19,124 bases of DNA, from the NCBI GenBank assembly GCA_945861165.1, contig CAMATO010000012.1:1-19124 (forward strand). Direction: 5' to 3'. The position numbers were made by a program, and so were the translations under genes. This stretch comes from Bifidobacterium breve (GTDB lineage: Bacteria; Actinomycetota; Actinomycetes; S36-B12; UBA5976). Shown piece after piece: positions 15,168-19,124 of this stretch. The notes below the pieces were generated by a model that saw only the letters and a program-made list of their open reading frames with translations, searched no databases and was not told the origin of the DNA. Numbering within the stretch: the stretch's first letter is position 1; every line of letters begins with the position of its first letter.

Positions 15168-16637
15168 ATGTTCCAACAGCTCTCTGATCGCTTAAATAGC
15201 ACCTTTAAAGCACTTAAAAGTAAAGGTCGTCTGTCTGAAACAGACATAAATGAGACTGTAAAAGAAATCAGAACAGCATTACTTGACGCTGACGTTGCCT
15301 TAGCTGTGGCAAATAGTTTCAGTGAAAAAATTCGAGAAAAAGCTTTAGGTGCTGAAGTCTCTCAGTCTTTAAATCCTGCTCAGCAAGTAATCAAGATTGT
15401 CCATCAAGAATTAGTAAATATATTGGGTGGAGATGCAAGAAGATTAACCTTTGCCAAGAATCCTCCCACCGTAATTATGTTGTTAGGTTTACAAGGTGCT
15501 GGTAAAACCACACTGGCTGGAAAATTAGCAAAGTACTTAGCAAGAGATGGCCACACCCCTTTATTGGTGGCTGCAGATTTACAAAGACCAAATGCAGTTG
15601 ATCAATTAAAAATTGTTGCTACCCAAGCAGGTGTTCAAGTATTTGCTCCAGAACCAGGCAATGGGGTAGGAGATCCAGTAAAAGTTGCTAAAGAAGCAAT
15701 GAAGGTAGCACAAAAAAATCTTCATGACATGGTCATCATAGATACAGCTGGTCGACTAGCAATTGATGATGAATTAACTAAACAAGCTCAAAGCATTAGA
15801 AAAGCTGTTAATCCGCAAGAAACATTGCTGGTAATTGATTCCATGATTGGTCAAGACTCTGTTGTCACTGCTCAAAACTTTATGGACAAAGTTGGTTTTG
15901 ATGGCATTGTTTTAACAAAACTTGATGGCGATGCCCGAGGTGGTGCTGCGCTTTCTTTAAGAGAAATTACTGGCAAACCTGTGATGTTTGCTTCCAATGG
16001 TGAAAAACTAGATGACTTCGATATTTTCTACCCAGATCGTCTTGCTAATCGTTTACTCGACATGGGTGATGTCCTAACACTTATTGAACAAGCTGAAAGA
16101 GTTTTTGATCAAGGACAAAAAGAAAGATTTGAAGCAAAACTTGCCAGTGGTGAATCTTTTACCCTGGATGATTTCCTGGAACAATTGCAATCCATCAAAA
16201 AAATGGGTTCAATGTCAAAAGTGTTAGGCATGCTACCTGGAATGCAACAAGCTAAAAAGCAAATAGAAAACTTTGATGACCGTGAAGTGACCAGAATAGA
16301 AGCAATCATTCAGTCAATGAAACCAGATGAAAGACAAAATCCAAAAGGCATTGATGCAGCAAGAAAGATAAAGATTGCCCAAGGTGCAGGTTGTGAAGTT
16401 AAAGATATTAATTCTTTAATAAATAGATTCTCTGAAGCTCAAAAGATGATGAAAAGAGCACAAGCCGGTGGGGGAATTCCTGGCGTGGGTGGACAAACTT
16501 TTGTGAAACAAAAATCAAAACCTAAGCCAGGCAAAGGTGCTAAACGCAGTGGTAATCCTGCTAAAAGAGCTTTACAAGCACAAGGAATTCAATTACCTGA
16601 ACAAAATGAAATGGGTTCTGGTTTTAATTTAAATTAA
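15168..16637 (+). CDS. ffh: Signal recognition particle protein Ffh (SRP54)
   Basis: Ffh binds SRP RNA and nascent hydrophobic segments and docks with FtsY to target membrane proteins. The 489-residue product has the N domain (about 1-95), a G domain with P-loop GLQGAGKTT (107-115), ADLQRPNAVDQL (136-147), IDTAGRLAID and TKLDGDARGG, and a Met-rich M domain from about 325 (MGSMSKVLGMLPGM). A basic Lys/Pro/Gly tail (KQKSKPKPGKGAKRSG) follows. The ADLQRPNAV form is typical of actinobacteria. ATG 15168 is chosen over TTG 15150 because homologues begin MFxxLSDRL. It stands alone behind a terminator with its own promoter and converges on the XRE gene, overlapping it by 4 nt. No SRP RNA gene is visible here. 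Confidence 0.97.
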   Translation: MFQQLSDRLNSTFKALKSKGRLSETDINETVKEIRTALLDADVALAVANSFSEKIREKALGAEVSQSLNPAQQVIKIVHQELVNILGGDARRLTFAKNPPTVIMLLGLQGAGKTTLAGKLAKYLARDGHTPLLVAADLQRPNAVDQLKIVATQAGVQVFAPEPGNGVGDPVKVAKEAMKVAQKNLHDMVIIDTAGRLAIDDELTKQAQSIRKAVNPQETLLVIDSMIGQDSVVTAQNFMDKVGFDGIVLTKLDGDARGGAALSLREITGKPVMFASNGEKLDDFDIFYPDRLANRLLDMGDVLTLIEQAERVFDQGQKERFEAKLASGESFTLDDFLEQLQSIKKMGSMSKVLGMLPGMQQAKKQIENFDDREVTRIEAIIQSMKPDERQNPKGIDAARKIKIAQGAGCEVKDINSLINRFSEAQKMMKRAQAGGGIPGVGGQTFVKQKSKPKPGKGAKRSGNPAKRALQAQGIQLPEQNEMGSGFNLN

Positions 16638-16849
16638 TCCAGCAGAATTGCAATTCTTTCGCCTCGCATGATCGCGTTAACTTCCAGATTTGCACCTAGA
16701 GATTCCACATATTTTCTTAAAGTGCTCAATTGGATGTCTGGTCCGTTTTCAATGGCTGAGACCCTTCTTTGGGAAATATCCATGATTTCAGCTAATTCTG
16801 ATTGAGTTAGCCGCAATCTGAGTCTTAAATTCTCTAAATCGAGGTCCAT
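16634..16849 (-). CDS. Small XRE-family HTH regulator (antitoxin-like)
   Basis: A 71-residue protein with one HTH_3/XRE domain. LTQSELAEIMDISQRRVSAIEN (about 14-35) is the helix-turn-helix, then LSTLRKYVESLGANLEVNAI (41-60) and a short strand. This layout is common in the antitoxin of HigBA-like pairs and in stand-alone XRE regulators. No toxin gene accompanies it: ffh converges from one side and the 122-nt region upstream holds only promoter elements. A 20-bp palindrome 11 nt upstream of its start, abutting the -10, strongly suggests autoregulation. Its start is probably leaderless. Targets beyond itself are unknown; the adjacent rpsP operon is the obvious candidate. Confidence 0.88.
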   Translation of the reverse strand: MDLDLENLRLRLRLTQSELAEIMDISQRRVSAIENGPDIQLSTLRKYVESLGANLEVNAIMRGERIAILLD

Positions 16850-16855
16850 TTACCC

Positions 16856-16861
16856 AGCATA
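16856..16861 (-). promoter_or_regulatory. Candidate -10 of a leaderless promoter for the XRE gene
   Basis: On the minus strand TATGCT is followed by six bases (GGGTAA) and the ATG at 16849, the ideal spacing for a transcript starting at the A of ATG. No ribosome binding site is present. The element overlaps the first base of the neighbouring palindrome. Confidence 0.5.
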
Positions 16862-16880
16862 TAGAACATATATGTACTAT
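16861..16880. promoter_or_regulatory. 20-bp palindromic operator between the XRE gene and rpsP
   Basis: ATAGAACATATATGTACTAT is symmetrical at every position except the fifth from each end (A opposite A). It lies immediately upstream of the XRE -10, where a bound dimer would block polymerase, the classic arrangement for XRE autorepression. Read on the plus strand it includes TACTAT (16875-16880), itself a possible -10 towards rpsP. Confidence 0.6.
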
Positions 16881-16971
16881 GAGGTAGGGGTATTAGGGGT
16901 GTCGGGGATTAGTCTCTGCCAATATAGGTGTTCCAAGGTTAAAAGCCTCCCAAGCAGAAAAGAACAAATTC

Positions 16972-17541
16972 GTGGCCGTAAAAATTAAGTTAAAGCGTTT
17001 AGGCAAAATCCACCAACCGATGTATCGCATTGTTGTTGCTGATTCTCGTACCGCACGTAATGGTCGTGCCATTGAAGAAATTGGAATTTATCAACCAAAA
17101 GAAGATCCATCAATTATCAGAATTAATGCTGAACGTGTTGCTTATTGGTTAGGAGTGGGTGCGCAAGCCACTGAACCAGTGGTAGCACTGTTAAAACTAA
17201 CCGGTGACTGGCAAAAATTTAAGGGTGAAAAAGACACCACGAGCAAAGTTAGAGTTGCTCCGCCAAAAGCAGATCATGCTGCAAAATATGAAAAAGCTTT
17301 GAGAGAAAACTTGGCTGAAAGAGAAGAAGAAGAAAAAAATCCAAGACCAAAACCAGTTGTTGCAGCAAAAGTTGTTGAAGAACCAAAAGCTGAAGAAGCT
17401 GTGGCTGAAGTAAAAGAAGAAGCAGCACCAGTAGCTGAAGAAGCGGTTGCCGAAGTTGTGGAACCCCCAGCAGCAGAAGAAGTTGTTGTAGAAGAAGTTG
17501 CGGCAGAAGCACCAGTTGCAGAAGAGGCTAAATCAGAATGA
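16972..17541 (+). CDS. rpsP: 30S ribosomal protein S16 with long acidic C-terminal extension
   Basis: S16 binds 16S rRNA early in 30S assembly. Residues 1-80 form a standard S16 domain (AVKIKLKRLGKIHQPMYRIVV, ADSRTARNGRAIEEIG, YQP). From about 85 a basic linker leads into an Ala/Glu/Val-rich tail (about 131-189) with repeated EEAVAEV units and few other residue types. Total length is 189, longer than the bare 80-90 residue form; tails occur in actinobacterial S16, but this one is long. GTG 16972 is used because AVKIKLKR follows the initiator in homologues. It is the first gene of rpsP-khpA-rimM-trmD and overlaps khpA as ATGA. The promoter lies within 16881-16971 or the palindrome; I could not place it firmly. 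Confidence 0.95.
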   Translation: MAVKIKLKRLGKIHQPMYRIVVADSRTARNGRAIEEIGIYQPKEDPSIIRINAERVAYWLGVGAQATEPVVALLKLTGDWQKFKGEKDTTSKVRVAPPKADHAAKYEKALRENLAEREEEEKNPRPKPVVAAKVVEEPKAEEAVAEVKEEAAPVAEEAVAEVVEPPAAEEVVVEEVAAEAPVAEEAKSE

Positions 17542-17777
17542 TTGAAGACGCCTTAGAACATTTGGTAAAAGGAATTGTTGATCACCCATCTGATGTTGAA
17601 GTTGAACAAAAAACAACAAAGCGTGGTCGTACTTTAGAAGTTACAGTTAATGGCGAAGATTTAGGTCGAGTAATTGGTCGTAATGGTCGCACTGCAACTT
17701 CAATTAGAACTGTGGTTAACGCATTACAAGGTGGCCGCAGTACTCGAATTGATTTCGTGGACGTAGACGCGCAATAA
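17538..17777 (+). CDS. khpA: KH-domain RNA-binding protein KhpA
   Basis: A 79-residue single KH-domain protein. VNGEDLGRVIGRNGRTATSIRTVV contains the RNA-binding GxxG loop GRNG at 47-50. KhpA works with KhpB/Jag in several Gram-positive bacteria to bind RNAs and affect cell division and elongation, and it is nearly always encoded between rpsP and rimM. The N-terminus IEDALEHLVKGIVDHPSDVEV is typical. Its start overlaps the rpsP stop by 4 nt, so it is translationally coupled, and rimM follows after 14 nt. A khpB gene is not in the window. Confidence 0.94.
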   Translation: MIEDALEHLVKGIVDHPSDVEVEQKTTKRGRTLEVTVNGEDLGRVIGRNGRTATSIRTVVNALQGGRSTRIDFVDVDAQ

Positions 17778-17791
17778 AAAGCGCCACTAAT

Positions 17792-18319
17792 ATGGACGTT
17801 GTTGTTGGCCGCTTAGGCCGCCCGCACGGTGTTCATGGCGAAATAAGTGTTGAAGTTCGCACCGATGATCCGGAAAATAGATTTGCCATCGGTGCGAAAA
17901 TCACAGTCAAAGAAAATAATCAAGAACTAACCGTTGCCTCTACTAGATGGCATTTATCAAGAATGTTAATAAAATTTGAGGAAATCCAAGATCGTACCGC
18001 GGTGGATAAAGTGCGAGGTAAATTACTTGTGGTTGAGTTCAACCCGGAAGAAACACTTGCCAGTGATAACGAATTTTATGAATTTCAGTTAATTGACTTG
18101 GAAGTTTTCAATACCAGTAATGAAAAACTTGGGGTTGTCAAAGAAGTTTTACCGGGCAGTGCCCAAGCTTTAATTGTGGTCAAAACATTAGATAACAAGG
18201 AAGTAATGGTCCCTTTTGTTAACCAACTTGTGCCAGAAGTTGATATCAAAAATAAAAGAGTTGTGATGAACCCGCCAGCTGGCCTATTTGATGAAGAAAA
18301 TGCTGAAGATGCGCGTTGA
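17792..18319 (+). CDS. rimM: Ribosome maturation factor RimM
   Basis: RimM binds S19 and assists late 30S assembly, in particular the 3' domain of 16S rRNA. The 175-residue protein has the N-terminal RimM beta-barrel (VVVGRLGRPHGVHGEISVEVRTDDPENRF, about 1-85) and a PRC-barrel-like C-terminal domain (about 95-167) with EFYEFQLIDLEVFN, LGVVKEVLPGSAQALIVV and VPFVNQLVPEVDIKNKRVVMNPPAGLFDE. The length is normal. It starts 14 nt after khpA without a ribosome binding site. Its last 11 nt overlap trmD. Confidence 0.96.
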   Translation: MDVVVGRLGRPHGVHGEISVEVRTDDPENRFAIGAKITVKENNQELTVASTRWHLSRMLIKFEEIQDRTAVDKVRGKLLVVEFNPEETLASDNEFYEFQLIDLEVFNTSNEKLGVVKEVLPGSAQALIVVKTLDNKEVMVPFVNQLVPEVDIKNKRVVMNPPAGLFDEENAEDAR

Positions 18320-19016
18320 TCTAATCACTATTTTTCCAGAGTACTTTTCACCGTTAAAACTTTCTCTGTTTGGTAAAGCCCAAGAAGCAGGATTAGTTGA
18401 AGTCAAAATTCATGACCTAAGATCCTTCACAATTGATAAACACAAAACTGTTGATGATGCCCCTTATGGTGGAGGACCAGGCATGGTTATGTCAGCGGTG
18501 GTATGGGGCGAAGCCATTGATGCTGTTTTAAAACAAGCAAAAACTAAGCCTGTATTAGTAGTACCAACTCCTTCAGGAAATGTTTTCAATCAAGAAATGG
18601 CAATCAAACTAGCCTCATTTGATCACCTTGTTTTCATCAACGGTCGCTATGAAGGAATTGATTCACGAGTTGTTGAGCACTATCAACAAAGTGGTGAATT
18701 CAGTGACGTAATAGAGGTAAGCATTGGTGATTACGTGCTCGCAGGCGGGGAAGTAGCAGCACTAGTTATTTTGGAAGCAACCTCGCGATTGATTAATGGC
18801 GTGATAGGTAATGAAGATTCGGTGACCGATGATTCATTTGCCCCAGGTGAAATGCAAAACCTCTTAGAAGGCCCTATTTACACTCGTCCACCCTCATGGC
18901 AGGGCCTAGATGTGCCAGAGGTGCTCTTAAGCGGAGATCACGCCAAGATCGCCCAATGGCGAAAAGATGAGGCGTTAAAGCGTACGAGGAAGTTTCGACC
19001 CGAACTTCAGGCTTAA
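18309..19016 (+). CDS. trmD: tRNA (guanine37-N1)-methyltransferase TrmD
   Basis: TrmD makes m1G37 next to the anticodon and so prevents +1 frameshifting. The 235-residue product belongs to the SPOUT (trefoil-knot) family. It starts MRVDLITIFPEYF and has PYGGGPGMVM (52-61), the SAM-binding knot segments VFINGRYEGIDSRVVEHY and SIGDYVLAGGE, and VTDDSF with the conserved aspartate needed for catalysis. The end (LSGDHAKIAQWRKDEALKRT) is canonical. I use ATG 18309, which gives the standard N-terminus, rather than ATG 18288. It overlaps the rimM stop by 11 nt and closes the rpsP operon in this window; rplS would be the usual next gene. Confidence 0.96.
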   Translation: MRVDLITIFPEYFSPLKLSLFGKAQEAGLVEVKIHDLRSFTIDKHKTVDDAPYGGGPGMVMSAVVWGEAIDAVLKQAKTKPVLVVPTPSGNVFNQEMAIKLASFDHLVFINGRYEGIDSRVVEHYQQSGEFSDVIEVSIGDYVLAGGEVAALVILEATSRLINGVIGNEDSVTDDSFAPGEMQNLLEGPIYTRPPSWQGLDVPEVLLSGDHAKIAQWRKDEALKRTRKFRPELQA

Positions 19017-19063
19017 GAAGTCGGCTTGGCAGAATAGGGATTTCACGGATTGGCATGAGCTTC

Positions 19064-19085
19064 ATATTTCGCCACAGGGAAATAT
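19064..19085 (+). other. Small hairpin in the region downstream of trmD
   Basis: ATATTTC (19064-19070) pairs with GAAATAT (19079-19085) around an 8-nt loop. It lies 47 nt after the trmD stop in a 108-nt non-coding end of the window. No T-run follows. It could be a weak terminator or part of the leader of the next gene, which lies outside the window. I see no open frame or firm promoter in 19017-19124. Confidence 0.3.
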
Positions 19086-19124
19086 AAGAGCTATATAAGT
19101 AGTAGAAATCCGGCTTTAACCGAA

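Noticed and set aside
17249..17512. Leucine/glutamine-rich open frame on the minus strand
   Set aside because: It is the antisense reading of the GAA/GCA-rich S16 tail; the composition is an artefact and there is no start context.
19092..19097. TATATA as a -10 for the next gene (possibly rplS)
   Set aside because: No -35 at a sensible distance and the downstream gene is outside the window, so the promoter cannot be supported.
1..19124. CRISPR arrays, insertion sequences, prophage or defence systems
   Set aside because: I saw no regularly spaced repeats, transposase, integrase or nuclease-helicase genes; all genes fit chromosomal core or ordinary metabolic roles.

Overview
The window reads as a stretch of core chromosome from a low-GC actinobacterium. 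Gene order follows the actinobacterial pattern rsmD-coaD-SepIVA-like-DUF177-rpmF-rnc-mutM-smc-ftsY ... amtB-glnB ... ffh ... rpsP-khpA-rimM-trmD. Proteins have actinobacterial signatures, such as the SepIVA-like coiled-coil protein beside DUF177 and the ADLQRPNAV form of the Ffh G domain. The DNA is AT-rich (about 40 % GC by eye), genes are tightly packed, and many starts lack a Shine-Dalgarno sequence. Together this suggests a streamlined planktonic lineage such as the freshwater Ca. Nanopelagicales (acI). That placement is inference; no 16S gene is present.

Layout. 1-3351 (+): the end of rsmD, then coaD, a SepIVA-like cell-division gene, DUF177, rpmF, rnc and mutM, with overlaps or gaps of at most 12 nt. 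3395-8414 (+): smc with its own strong ribosome binding site, ftsY, and a Cupin_5 gene translationally coupled to ftsY. 8411-9853 (-): a HAD-IB phosphatase followed by a TauE/SafE-type permease. 9958-13204 (+): two GT4 glycosyltransferases and a cytoplasmic SGNH hydrolase joined by 4-nt overlaps. 13429-15080 (+): the ammonium transporter amtB and PII gene glnB behind a repeat array resembling a GlnR operator, closed by a 16-bp perfect hairpin. 15168-16637 (+): ffh. 16634-16849 (-): a 71-residue XRE regulator beside a 20-bp palindrome. 16972-19016 (+): rpsP with a long acidic tail, khpA, rimM and trmD. The last 108 nt contain no gene, only a small hairpin. No intergenic stretch exceeds 300 nt; the longest is the 224-nt amtB upstream region.

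Functional themes: ribosome and tRNA maturation (RsmD, L32, RNase III, S16, KhpA, RimM, TrmD), co-translational membrane targeting (both SRP GTPases, Ffh and FtsY), chromosome maintenance and division (SMC, MutM, SepIVA-like), CoA synthesis, nitrogen uptake and sensing (AmtB-PII), and a small glycolipid/glycan and transport section in the middle.

I found no CRISPR array, prophage, insertion sequence, tRNA or rRNA, and no convincing new defence or biosynthetic system. The most interesting signals are regulatory: the palindrome at the XRE promoter facing the rpsP operon, the phased repeat array ahead of amtB, the long hairpin reaching into the ffh promoter, and the S16 acidic extension.
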